Positions 17,599 to 27,682 of a stretch of 64,000 nt of DNA are shown here, in pieces. The stretch comes from Prostheceraeus crozeri (Eukaryota > Platyhelminthes > Polycladida > Euryleptidae). Under the pieces are notes generated by a model that saw nothing but the letters and a program-made list of their open reading frames with translations, was not told where the DNA came from and made no database searches. The stretch is from NCBI GenBank assembly GCA_907163375.1, contig CAJQUW010003216.1:1-64000 (forward strand). Reading direction: 5' to 3'. The translations under genes and the position numbers were made by a program. Positions within the stretch are counted from its first letter, which is position 1. Each line of letters opens with the position of its first letter.

Positions 17599-18059
17599 TG
17601 AGTTGGTTGACTGCTGACGATATTAAGACTAAAGTGCAGCGTAATGCAGACGAAGCGACGTTGAAAGCTTTCGATAATGTCTATTCACTCGATACCTTAC
17701 CACCTGCAGTAAATCACTATCCCATCTTTATTGTGCTAAACACTCATTCGCAGAATTTAGGCGGTGAGCATTGGAAAGCGATCTTTATTGGAGAAGACCG
17801 ACGTGGTGAACTATTTGACTCTCTTGCTCAACCTCCAAATATACCAACACAGCAGTGGTTGAGAAAACATACGCGTCAATATCAGCGAAATAAACGCATA
17901 CTACAACATCCACTTTCATCAACGTGTGGTGCTTTTGTACTGTACTTCATCTTAAAACGTTTACATGTATCTCGATCTGTATCTGTTATTCAAAACTTTT
18001 CATGTAATCCATCCTCTAATGAAAAAATGATTTGTAAGTTCTATCATGATTTGAAATAA
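17598..18059 (+). CDS. Adenain-like cysteine protease (153 aa), intact in B
   Basis: Capsid-maturation protease of the adenovirus C5/Ulp1 fold, as in all canonical Polintons. Catalytic residues are visible in the expected order: His58 in 'GGEHWKAIF', Asp74 in 'ELFDS', a Gln near 103 and Cys110 in 'SSTCGAFVLYF'. It starts with a 1-nt overlap (TAATG) with the capsid stop, so the two are coupled. In C a 149-bp deletion has removed the His and Asp part. Confidence 0.85.
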   Translation: MSWLTADDIKTKVQRNADEATLKAFDNVYSLDTLPPAVNHYPIFIVLNTHSQNLGGEHWKAIFIGEDRRGELFDSLAQPPNIPTQQWLRKHTRQYQRNKRILQHPLSSTCGAFVLYFILKRLHVSRSVSVIQNFSCNPSSNEKMICKFYHDLK

Positions 18060-18090
18060 AAACATCATGTTGAAAAAATTGTTTTTTATT
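18055..18090. terminator. Back-to-back poly(A) signals between convergent genes
   Basis: AATAAA at 18055-18060 overlaps the protease stop, and AATAAA on the minus strand (18085-18090) overlaps the end of the TBP-like gene. Rightward and leftward transcripts therefore end within about 40 bp of each other. Confidence 0.5.
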
Positions 18091-18631
18091 TTACAATCCG
18101 CTGGGTACGCACATACTCGATGAGATAGTCTAGGATCACATTTGCTTGTACATGAAATTTTAGTCCAGTAATGATCACTTTACTATTATGAAAGATTGCC
18201 ACATGCACAGGTAACCAACAACTAATGAGAGCTGCAGGAAAAAGTTCGGGTTCATAACACAAATTGTAACTGCTGGTACGAATCTTCAAAAATGATACAC
18301 TTTCACTCAATTGAGTAGAGATCACCATATTGTCCACAGTCAGATTCGACATCACACACCTCTCCCTCTTCCATATCCGACGTAGTAGTCTCTGTAACTC
18401 TAAGCGCATTGACTGCGCCGATGAATGAGAAAGGGCGCCGAGAATCTGTGCAGTTCCATTTGGGAAGAGTTGAAGATTCCGTGAATTGTTCATCTTCACC
18501 ATTAACATTTGAGGTCGGCAAGGGTAATACTTGCTGTTTGGAAGGTGTTGGTGTAATGTTGCGAGATCGATTTTGGTGTAGAGTCTGAAGCGACGGAGAA
18601 TGTTGACGATGGTGTAGCGATGGCGCTTCAT
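18086..18631 (-). CDS. TATA-binding-protein-like protein (181 aa)
   Basis: From ATG 18631 the product is 181 residues, the size of a bare TBP saddle, with two internal repeats. Repeat 1 runs from 'VNILRRFRLYTKIDL' through 'LQLFPNGTAQILGA'. Repeat 2 contains 'YEPELFPAALIS' and 'VAIFHNSKVIITGL' followed by a helix. These match the TBP pattern of D-L-x-x-I, then Y-x-P-x-x-F-P-A, then A-x-I-F-x-x-(G/S)-K-x-x-x-T-G, in the right order and spacing. By family knowledge it should bind promoter DNA and recruit transcription factors; use at the TATA boxes of this element is inference. The 5' 329 bases overlap the PC4-like gene in another frame. Intact in C. Confidence 0.7.
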   Translation of the reverse strand: MKRHRYTIVNILRRFRLYTKIDLATLHQHLPNSKYYPCRPQMLMVKMNNSRNLQLFPNGTAQILGALSHSSAQSMRLELQRLLRRIWKRERCVMSNLTVDNMVISTQLSESVSFLKIRTSSYNLCYEPELFPAALISCWLPVHVAIFHNSKVIITGLKFHVQANVILDYLIEYVRTQRIVK

Positions 18632-18953
18632 AATGAAGAAATGAGTAAATTGAGCGATGTACCTTCCTTTTATACTTTTCCCAACTACCTTGATGAAATG
18701 TGAAGTTAGTATGGAGTTGGGAATGATAGAGTTGAATTCGCCGTTTGTTGACGCGCAACCAGATGCGATTTCCAATACGTGAATGTCTTTTCATATAGAA
18801 GTATTTCAAATCCTTCATGATATGATGTAGAGACTGAAAATGACGATAAGATAAAGCAAACTCTCTTCTCACATTTCCAGTTGAATCTTTGAAATAGACG
18901 TTTCGATCATGATCCGTTTCAATACGTTGTAGAGAATCTAATTTCCAACTCAT
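18303..18953 (-). CDS. PC4-like protein with low-complexity tail (216 aa)
   Basis: Starts at ATG 18953. Residues 1-110 show two similar strand-strand-helix units: 'RNVYFKDS...REFALS' with helix 'YRHFQSLHHIMKDL', and 'RIWLRV...RRIQLYHS' with helix 'SWEKYKRKVHRSIYSF'. The pattern is reminiscent of the PC4/p15 single-strand-DNA-binding coactivator fold; this is a pattern-based guess. Residues 111-216 are Ser/Thr/Pro-rich, end acidic and overlap the TBP-like ORF. Both frames stay open in C. It is paralogous to the next gene upstream. Confidence 0.45.
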   Translation of the reverse strand: MSWKLDSLQRIETDHDRNVYFKDSTGNVRREFALSYRHFQSLHHIMKDLKYFYMKRHSRIGNRIWLRVNKRRIQLYHSQLHTNFTFHQGSWEKYKRKVHRSIYSFLHYEAPSLHHRQHSPSLQTLHQNRSRNITPTPSKQQVLPLPTSNVNGEDEQFTESSTLPKWNCTDSRRPFSFIGAVNALRVTETTTSDMEEGEVCDVESDCGQYGDLYSIE

Positions 18954-18975
18954 GGTGCGTGGTAGTCATGTCTGA

Positions 18976-19332
18976 TTAAGATTTGCATAGTAGGGCGATG
19001 AACTCACGACGAATAAATGTCATGATGGAGCGATGTATGTATCTTCTATACTTCTCCCAATTGTATTTGCGAAATGAGAAACAGTTTGCGGAATGAGAAT
19101 GGCAGATTTGAATTTCATTGTTGCGACGTTGAAGCCAAACTTGATCACCCAAGGAGATGAATTTTAATGTTTCAAAATATTCCAAGTCCCTCATGATATC
19201 ATTGAGGTTGACACATTGTCGCCATGTTAATGTAATACCTCTTGATGTATGACCATGAGAATTTTTGAAATGTACGTTTCCATCACGATCAACTCTGATA
19301 TATTGTAGAGAGTCCAAAATCTAAGTCTTCAT
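18976..19332 (-). pseudogene. PC4-like paralogue, nonsense codon in B
   Basis: Counterpart of the 118-residue protein at 45141-45497 in C. In B the fourth codon, Trp in C, is TAG (19321-19323), so only a non-ATG restart would give product. The body has the same two units as its neighbour: 'GNVHFKNS...GITLT' plus helix, and 'QVWLQRRNNEIQICHS' plus 'NWEKYRRYIHRSIM'. Its ATG lies only 35 bp from the oppositely directed start of the penton-like gene. Confidence 0.5.
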
Positions 19333-19367
19333 GATGTTATGCAAAGTCGCAGATCAGCAATATAAAA

Positions 19368-20148
19368 ATGTCGTTTTATCATATTTTGCTTAGCAATGCG
19401 GCCGCAAATAGATTTGCTAGTAATCGCACTCTTTTCTACTCCCATTGATCATACACAACAGCTAAATGGAAATTGGGAAGTGGGTGTCACTCAACTTGTT
19501 CATAGCAACTGTGTCTATACTTTTGATCATGAGGTGATCACTATTAATATGAGACGTACAGCTGCTTACCAATGTGAAAAGGGCTGCCGAGTGTACATTC
19601 CACAGTGGCCAAAGAAAGATCTCTTATCATGTAAAAAGTATATATATGATTTCCTGAATAAAGCGTGTAAACATATTGTCCAATTTACTCCGCACAATGA
19701 TGATCATAATTATGTACATCATGTAGTTGAGAAAGATTAGATTGTTGGTTTAAGTCCAAGTTTAAGAAATGATTCAGGTTACCTCGCTAGCGCCTTAACA
19801 AGCTATGATAATTATAACGTTAATTACCACCCAAGTGGTCATAAACAGTTAATATATCGAGAGGAAGCTTATTATGTAGATCTTATTCCAAGAAATGAGA
19901 AGACGTTGGTGAAGAAGATTGTGATTAAGCCAAGAAAGACAAACATGACTCCTGAAACATTATTGAAGAAATTTAATTATCTTCTTCGAGTTGATGGCAA
20001 ACAAGTGGCACCATTGACTTATATCAAATCATCTAATCATATTGCAATAAGTAAATTAAATGATGATGATCTAGTATTAGTTTGTTCAAAAGATTTTCAT
20101 AAAGATGCTGTGACAAGTATCACACTCCATTTCCGAATGAAGAGTTAA
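19368..20148 (+). pseudogene. Penton/fibre-like structural protein 1, degraded
   Basis: Counterpart of the 1.4 kb gene at 43707-45105 in C. The N-terminus 'MSFYHILLSNAAANRF' with a downstream 'LNGNWEVGVTQL' motif is recurrent in Polinton structural proteins, probably pentons or fibres. B has a 5-bp deletion near 19427, a TAG at 19738-19740 also present in C, and an internal deletion of roughly 0.6-0.8 kb after 'SKDFH' (about 20100). Confidence 0.6.
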
Positions 20149-20187
20149 TGCAAACGTATGCTAATATATTTTTCCAATGTGAATAAT

Positions 20188-21632
20188 ATGGAAAGTGAAA
20201 ATAAGGACTCGTTTCTAGTCTACTTACCCAGTAATGCTTCTATGAATAAATTTCCCAAAAATAAACCATCAGACTATCGAGTAGAATTAAATCGTGCACT
20301 ACATTTAGAAGGTGAATTGGAGGTTGGCGTTTCTAGTATTTGCTATGATAGCAATATTCAGAATGTGAATGATTTGGAAGAAATGATATTGACTCCTCGC
20401 ACCCATGATGGAATAACGATGAATAATGCATTCCAGTTCCCATACAATTTAACGTCAGATGGAAAGTGGAACTATGAATGGATTCAGATAAAATCAGATT
20501 ATTATGGTCCATTTGGGAATGAGAAAATTATTAAGGCATTCAATAGTGGTAATACTTCCATCATGAAGAATAAGGATCAGAAAGCTTATGAGTTTACTAT
20601 CTATCATTGGAGTGGGAGACAGTTCCTTCACTACATCTAACATCAATTGCTACTGCAAATGTTAAAAAGTTTTATTCAAATCGAATCAACAAATTTCTAT
20701 ATAAATTTAAAATATTTGATGAAGATGTTGTAGAATGTGAAGAACGCATCATTTTGAAAAAGCGTGGTGTTCAACCTTTATCACTTATTGAGTTAGTAAA
20801 ACGATGGAATGAGACTGTGGGTAAGAAGTATGGAGAGAAAATTATGGCGGACAAAAATAAGTTGGTTATTCAGAAATATAATGACAAACTTACAGTTTAT
20901 TTCTCTCCAACCTTGCGTCATTTTGTAAGACATTATACACCTATTATTGGAAGCGGTGTGGTGTATGCTTCTCATGAATATCACACTAAAGCTGATTCAG
21001 TTAATGATGAATGGTGGGTGGACATCTATGGTGATCGCATCAAGAAAATTTACCAGTCTTATCAAGAATCTAAAGTTGCTATCAATATAATGCCGCGTCT
21101 ATATCATACAGTTGAAAGCTTCATTCATGTAGTAAATCCTTATATACAACAGAAGTTGAAGCATGTGATGAAAAGTAAATATGATGTAAAGACACACCAC
21201 ATTTCGTTTTCAATTGAAAATCAACGCGTTGTTCTGAAACTGGGTGATGACATTCAATGTCAATTGAGTAAAAATTTGAAAAAACTCTTTGGTTTTTCAA
21301 TGCTACAAACTGTGTTTACTGCTGCGCATACGATTGGTATAGAAACACCAATGACACTTGATAAACATGAACAGCACCTTTACATTCAAAGTGATTTGAT
21401 TCTACCTATTTCTGTTGGTGAGAAAAAAGAATACATTTTACGTGATTTCATTCATGATAAAGACGCTTCATATGGAATAGTCGAGAAGATGTTTGAATCT
21501 ATTTTCTATCATCCCGTCATCAAACAAACTATACCCTCTATTGCTATCAAAATTACCAATGGTTTACAAGAGTGCATCCATGTGAAAGATACTAAATCCC
21601 TCGTAACTTTAGTGTTTCGGAAAACAAAGTGA
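20188..21632 (+). pseudogene. Penton/fibre-like structural protein 2, frameshifted
   Basis: Starts at ATG 20188 with 'FLVYLPSNASMNKFPKNK' and 'LHLEGELEVGVSSICY', the same N-terminal signature as protein 1, so the two are paralogues. The remaining ~400 residues have alternating strands and no named domain. Against C, B lacks about 75 bases near 20634, which shifts the frame; the frame reopens to 21632 and ends 'LVTLVFRKTK'. AATAAA follows at 21656. Confidence 0.65.
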
Positions 21633-21810
21633 AGTCATTGTGATATGTTTATTGAAATAAAAATATGTGTATGAAAAAGTCTTTTCACAGATATAGGGGA
21701 ATGGGCTGACTGTAGGCATATATTCACAAGGAAGAAACGATCTCATGCGATACATAAAACAACCATGTATATCTACAAAAAGCAACATCAAAATACTGAG
21801 TTAAAGTTGA

Positions 21811-24800
21811 TTATGTCAATACATCTCCTGAATGTGGTAGCGTTAGTTTTATTCTTTTGGGTGGAGGTATGTTTGTGTCAGGATGTCCATGTGGAAGAGA
21901 TGTGTTATGTCTTATCCAACACCTCTTATCCTCCCATGCTGAAAGTGCCCGTTTCCTAAAAGTATGAGTTTTGATCTCATGCGACTTAGATTTTAAGATT
22001 GTCATATTGACAAACGTTATATTTTTATTTCTATAGGCTTTCCTGAAATTTTTATGTTTCATGTTAGAGACCAATGATCTTGATATGCCTTTAGCACGCT
22101 TAATACTATCGTCGCTATCCTTTAATTTCACACTGTACATTTTTGGGTGGAGGAGAATCATTTCATCTATTTCCTTCCCTGCTGTCTCATCCTTAAAGCA
22201 GCCAAGTTTTGCCTTATTTTTGATGGAGTAGAGTGGGTGATCAGTAGGATAATTTGATGCATCAAAATATCTTTCTAAAGATTTTCCTACTTCATTGAAA
22301 TTTAAATCTTTTTGAGTGGTAATACCTAAGAAGAAACTATCTGTATCACCACCCAACAAACGAACCTCTTTTACGAGAGGACATGGTTTTAGTATTTTAT
22401 GAAAGAGTTGGTACATTTCAAGCTTAGAGTAATCTAGTACAGCTTGGCCAATATAGATGGGCTTGCACAACTGAACTTCAGATTTTATCATTTTAACACC
22501 TACAAGGTCCCCATCGATAATGTCTCTATCGATGAATAGAGGTCATGAGACCAATTTCTTAAATTTTTTACATCATTGACTAGTTTATAGTTTACACGTT
22601 TTCTAACATCCTCCATCGTCTTACCAAATAGACTATTATTCTTATACTTATAAAAATCTTTTTCAAAATTACTTTGGGCTAGTGCACGTTTCTGGCTGTT
22701 GCTATCAATATATGGTTTGAGGAAGGCTTTCTGTCTAAATTTAATAATGCGGTGAACTCTTTTTAAAATCATACCCATTTTTAAATAAAATTTTAAGATG
22801 GAAAAGTGGACTAGATAGTTTTGCTTATCATATTGGGTGAGTAAAAGTTTGCGGCAAGGCTTATAGTCGGGTTGACCGCATGATTCTAAATCTTTATGAA
22901 ATTGTTTCATAAAGTCGGAAAACATATCTTTGGTCACTTCACCTGATTCGGGTGCGAGTGGAAAATCTACGGTTTTATGTTTAATATTATTTGGATAGAT
23001 TAGATCTATCTCAAAATAATATCCCCAATCACCTTCATCTGGAATTGCTAGTATGTTAGAAGGGTTGGAGAGATGCTGAATTTCACTATCATCTAACCAG
23101 CTAAACTCAGAGTGAGGGAGTGGTTTGGATAGTGAACTACCATATAAATTATTTTGGTCATAATACTTAAGATGAGTCTGATCATCGCCTACTAATTTTG
23201 ATTTTAACCTATGTTTATTTACAAATGTGAGACCACCGCGAATTCCTCGCTCAAATAGATTATACATCTCTGGATCTTGTAAGAGATGAATGGTCTCACC
23301 AGTCATTTTAAAAGCAGACTTAAATGACATGGCTGGCAGACTGACAAAGTGGACGGGATCTAACTTATCTTCTTCTAATGCCACTCGTCGAAACTCCTGA
23401 AATACATCAGCCAGCAAAAATACATCTAACTTAAGATAGGCAATCATATATTCGCCAAATGTATGGCAGTCAAATTTTATCCATGCATCTTGTGCATGAT
23501 CATAATCTTCGGTCTTACATTCTGCTCCGGTCAAATCATTTTTAAATTTATCTATGGGCGGAAGAGAAGTCTCGCCGAGTTTACTAATCGCATCAAAATA
23601 TGCATATGGAAAGACTCCTTTCCGTGTGATGACTTCATCGGTTAGATTTGGATATTGTTTCTTAAGATTTTGTGTTAGTGGAAGAGACTTTAGATTTTGC
23701 ACGAGAGAGGCCAGTGATGCAGCCATAAATTGGTAGGAATCTAAAAATTTTATATTAAAATAGACCGTCTTATTTTCTTTAGTTTTATCGACAGGCACTT
23801 TTGCTGTCATGGCCATAAACTTCTCTCTCGTTTGTGCTATTACATCAAGCTTCCACTCTTTCATTTGACCTAAAGTTCCTTTTATTATCATATGGCTGTC
23901 GTAGCCCTTGAAATTATGGAAAATGACGGGTAATGTACGCCGTTTCATCCTAAGTGAAAAATTGCATTTTGAACATAGTGCGTTTCTAAATTTACCAGTG
24001 ATGTGGTCATGGTCGCGCACTTTCTTAATCTTATCATCATCAAATGTTTTCCTACATTTGAGGCAAACGTTGCAACTATCAAATTTTGCTTGATCATCTG
24101 CTGTCATATGCAATGATCTGCGATAGAGTTCACCATCATACTTTTGTTGAAATTTTACAGCCTGTTCGAGGAATTGTAGGAATTGGTAAATACAATCCTC
24201 ACCTTGCCAGACGTGCATTTTATTTTTTCTATTTTGGAAATGGTCATGCCATACTTCATAGCAGGAAATGGCTGCTGCTCGATGGGTGTTATCATCGATA
24301 TAGCATTCGATGTCAGCATAGATGACACGAAGAGGACTTAGTTCATCGCCATTCTCTCTATATGAAAACTCCTTATCTTTGGGCATGCGCTCCATTTGTA
24401 GTTTACCTCGCTTACACCATTCGTAATGAGTTTCAAATTTGTTTTTACTCCTAAAGTTCCGAATGCATCTGTCACAGTAATAAATCTCTGATGAGGTAGA
24501 ATTTCTTAAGTGGTGGTATAAGCGAGAAATTTTGGGAATACCGCAGTAGTGCCATTCCTCACTATCATCCTGTCTTACTAATAAAAGGTTGACAACGTGC
24601 TCATAACAACTCGAACGCGAGTTGTAGCGGACACCCTTCAATCCCTTTTCCCAAACATGGAGAACTATTTTGATGTTGTTCAATTTTTCAAATTTTTCTA
24701 TATCTTTAATTTTCATATCTTCACTATTGCAGTCATCAAACCTTAATTCATTCTCCCACTGTAGATACTTACTCTTACGGTATCGGCTATTCCGTACATC

Positions 24801-25800
24801 ATTATAGAGGAGAATGGAGAGGACGGCATACTTAAAACAGTGCGATTCGCAATTTACAGAAATGACTGCTGTTTTATTTTTTAAATTTTTCGGAAGTTTA
24901 AAGGAGCCTCTTCCAGAGTAGTTTTCTAATAAAGTGATTTTAATCATGGCGGTCTCAATACCATCAAAAACGAGTCCACTATCATGCTCGTTAAATTTAT
25001 CTATGTTTAATTTTAACCATTGGATATGAAAATTTATCGAAGACTCGCAGTCTACAACTTCGGTTGCAGGAGAGGAGGGTATGTGAAACTCCAACCTCTC
25101 TACTATTTGACCAGTATGGTGGTCGATTTTTACATATTTTATTTTGAGATAGATGAGCGCCTTCATTCTAAAATTGACTAAATTGTTGAAGAGCGCACCA
25201 ATCAAAGATGAATTTTGATGAAACCATTCTTCAAAGTCAGTAATGGTTTCTGAGGATTCCATCTGGTAGTTCCTCAATAAATTATTTATCGACACTTCAG
25301 AGAGTCGGATAGAGGAGGTGCTGTTAGTATAACTATCGTCACTGTGTGTATGTCGAAGTCTATGTGAAGATAGTTCAAAATGTGACTCAAAAGACTGAAT
25401 GCATAAATCGCAAGAAAAGGAGACATCGTTAACAGAATCATCCCCACCTTCGGAGACTGATGCTGACTTAGGTCTACAAACACCTCGCTTGATGTGTCGG
25501 ACGAGATCACGCTTCCTCGTGAAGATGCGCCCACAGTCAGCACATTCCCGATCGTCGCATTCTCGCGACAATGTTGATATGGACTCGCTCGAGATGGGAC
25601 TGGTATCACCTGAAAGAGAAATCATTCTATCATCTCTGTTCAAGTCTCAGTGTATTGTTACAACCTACCTTGACTCAACAACTCTAAACTTTCCTCGAGA
25701 AGGGAGGGCGTTGGTGATGAAGTTGATGCCTGAAAATTGAGGAAGATGCTATTAGCCACACGTTTGAGGGAGATGAGTGAAGAAATTTTCAACTTACCAT
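21811..25800 (-). pseudogene. polB: Protein-primed DNA polymerase B with N-terminal zinc fingers (1-nt frameshift)
   Basis: Replicative polymerase of the element, about 1290 residues. The start is split: ATG at 25798-25800, intron 25730-25797, exon 2 25669-25729, intron 25610-25668, exon 3 from 25609. Visible parts: two C2H2 fingers (~44-66 and ~88-111), the N-terminal domain shared with the 7285 gene, ExoI 'YADIEC' (~455), a Cys-rich DHDH insert (~555-580), ExoII 'FHNFKGYDSH' (~587), ExoIII 'YLKLDVF' (~748), PolA 'DQNNLYG' (~842), PolB 'NNSLFGKTMEDV' (~1015) and catalytic 'GGDTDSF' (~1108). One base is missing near 22567, and the frame resumes at 22491. That is the only lesion, so an assembly error is possible. 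Confidence 0.85.
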
Positions 25801-25977
25801 TTCAACGAAATCAAGTTTCAGGTTGATACTTCAACAAGATAGAGACTTCACTCAAATTTGGAATTCACGAGAGAGCAGTTCACTTGTACGCCTCAAATAT
25901 AGAATTCGCCAGAGAACACTTCACTTATATGTCACAAAGACAGAGTGAAATGACACGAATGTCACTTTACATACATA

Positions 25978-26016
25978 CTTTTATATTCATCATCCATTGG
26001 CTGTTCATTCTGATTG
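25978..26016 (-). promoter_or_regulatory. PolB promoter (TATA and two CCAAT boxes)
   Basis: On the minus strand TATAAAAG lies at 25978-25985, with CCAAT (reading ATTGG on the plus strand) at 25996-26000 and 26012-26016. The divergent gene at 26075 starts 59 bp beyond, so the two genes probably share this control region. Confidence 0.5.
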
Positions 26017-26074
26017 GTCGCTTGTTGATACTTAAGAATTAGAAAACATTTCAAAGTTATTATTCACAGTCAAC

Positions 26075-26524
26075 ATGACAAGCCCTCCGACAACACCAAA
26101 CACAAAATTCTCTTATCCATGCTCAACACCAAAGGCGCTCGTTGCACCAAACGCTCCAACGAAGGGGAAGGTAGAGAAGGTGTACCGACTGGACAATATC
26201 AGAAAGTTGTCATTACCAGCGGATGAGGAAGAGGAGAGTGTATGTGAGAAGGAGTGTCCCGACTTAACAGGCGTGAGGTGGAAGTATCTCCAGTACGATA
26301 CTGACAATGTGATGGAGATCACCAGCACGAAATTCCTCCACCAATTATGGGAGTGGTACACCCCTAACTCCCAGCCACGAACTATGGCGGAGTGGGAGTA
26401 CATCGACAAAGTGAGGCTCGCAGTGGAAGAACGATTGAAGCAAGTGAACTGTTTTTGTGATCTATGTGAAGCCAGACTCTGGGACGATATTGACGATGAA
26501 TACCTTTTGAAATACATGCCATAA
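26075..26524 (+). CDS. Unknown acidic protein, divergent from PolB (149 aa)
   Basis: Not recognised. The N-terminus is Pro/Thr-rich ('TSPPTTPNTKF'), the middle has an acidic run, and the C-terminal half (residues 75-149) looks folded, with 'FLHQLWEWYTPNSQPR' and a Cys pair 'CFCDLC' followed by an acidic helix. It is intact in C with small indels in the acidic run, which is what one expects of a translated gene. It shares its upstream region with PolB, suggesting early expression. AATAAA follows the stop. Confidence 0.6.
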   Translation: MTSPPTTPNTKFSYPCSTPKALVAPNAPTKGKVEKVYRLDNIRKLSLPADEEEESVCEKECPDLTGVRWKYLQYDTDNVMEITSTKFLHQLWEWYTPNSQPRTMAEWEYIDKVRLAVEERLKQVNCFCDLCEARLWDDIDDEYLLKYMP

Positions 26525-27490
26525 TAAATTTTTATTTCGTATTATCTTTGCTTTCATACTGACTTACTTGAACGGGGCTTCAGTGGATGATTTAACCATG
26601 TATACATTTTCATTTGGAAATAGTAGCACGCTTAGTTTAACTTGCAAATCTTATAACATTTCATATGGGTGGTAATGGTAAATGAAATAGTGTTAAATAA
26701 AATTAAGATAGCTTACACTTCTGATACAGGGATAGCAATCGACTGCAATCCATGTGTAAAGAGCTTGTTAGACTCGCGGTAGAAGAACGATTGAAGCAAG
26801 TGAACTGTTTTTGTGATCTATGTGAAGCCAGACTCTGGGACAATATTGATGATGAAGACCTTTTGAAATACATGCCATAATAAATGTTTATTTCGTATTA
26901 TCTTTGCTTGCTTTCATACTGACTTACTTGAATGGGGCTTCATTGGATGATTTAATCATGTATACTTTTTCATTTGGAAATAGTAGCACGCTTAGTTTAA
27001 CTTGCAAATCTTATAACATTTCATATGGGTGATAATGGTAAATGAAATAGTGTTAAATAAAATTAAGATAGCTTACACTTCTGATACAGGGATAGCAATC
27101 GACTGCAATCCATGTGTAAAGAGCTTGTTAGACTCGCGGTAGAAGAACGATTGAAGCAAGTGAACTGTTTTTGTGATCTATGTGAAGCCAGACTCTGGGA
27201 CAATATTGATGATGAAGACCTTTTGAAATACATGCCATAATAAATGTTTATTTCGTATTATCTTTGCTTGCTTTCATACTGACTTACTTGAATGGGGCTT
27301 CATTGGATGATTTAATCATGTATACTTTTTCATTTGGAAATAGTAGCACGCTTAGTTTAACTTGCAAATCTTATAACATTTCATATGGGTGATAATGGTA
27401 AATGAAATAGTGTTAAATAAAATTAAGATAGCTTACACTTCTGATACAGGGATAGCAATCGACAGCAATCCATGTGTAAAGAGCTTGTTA
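26417..27490 (+). repeat. Three tandem ~360-bp copies of the 3' end of the 149-aa gene
   Basis: The segment starting 'ctcgcagtggaagaacgattg' at 26417 recurs at about 26774 and 27134 ('ctcgcggtagaagaacgattg'). Each copy carries the last ~35 codons of the gene, its AATAAA and the flank ending 'gagcttgttagact'. Copies two and three are almost identical to each other. C has a single copy, so the expansion is specific to B. Confidence 0.8.
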
Positions 27491-27682
27491 GACTACGGAA
27501 GAGAGAAGTGTGTTATGTTGCGTGTGGCGCGTGAGTGTCCTCCCATTTCATTCCATTCATCATTTTTCTTCCCCTCTGCATTCCATATCCGAGGATATGT
27601 GGCGGGCTTGGGACCGCTTTAGCTGCATTAGAAGGTTGGCCCTTAAAAGAGCCCATGGGTCGTTCTCCGTCCACCGACACTA

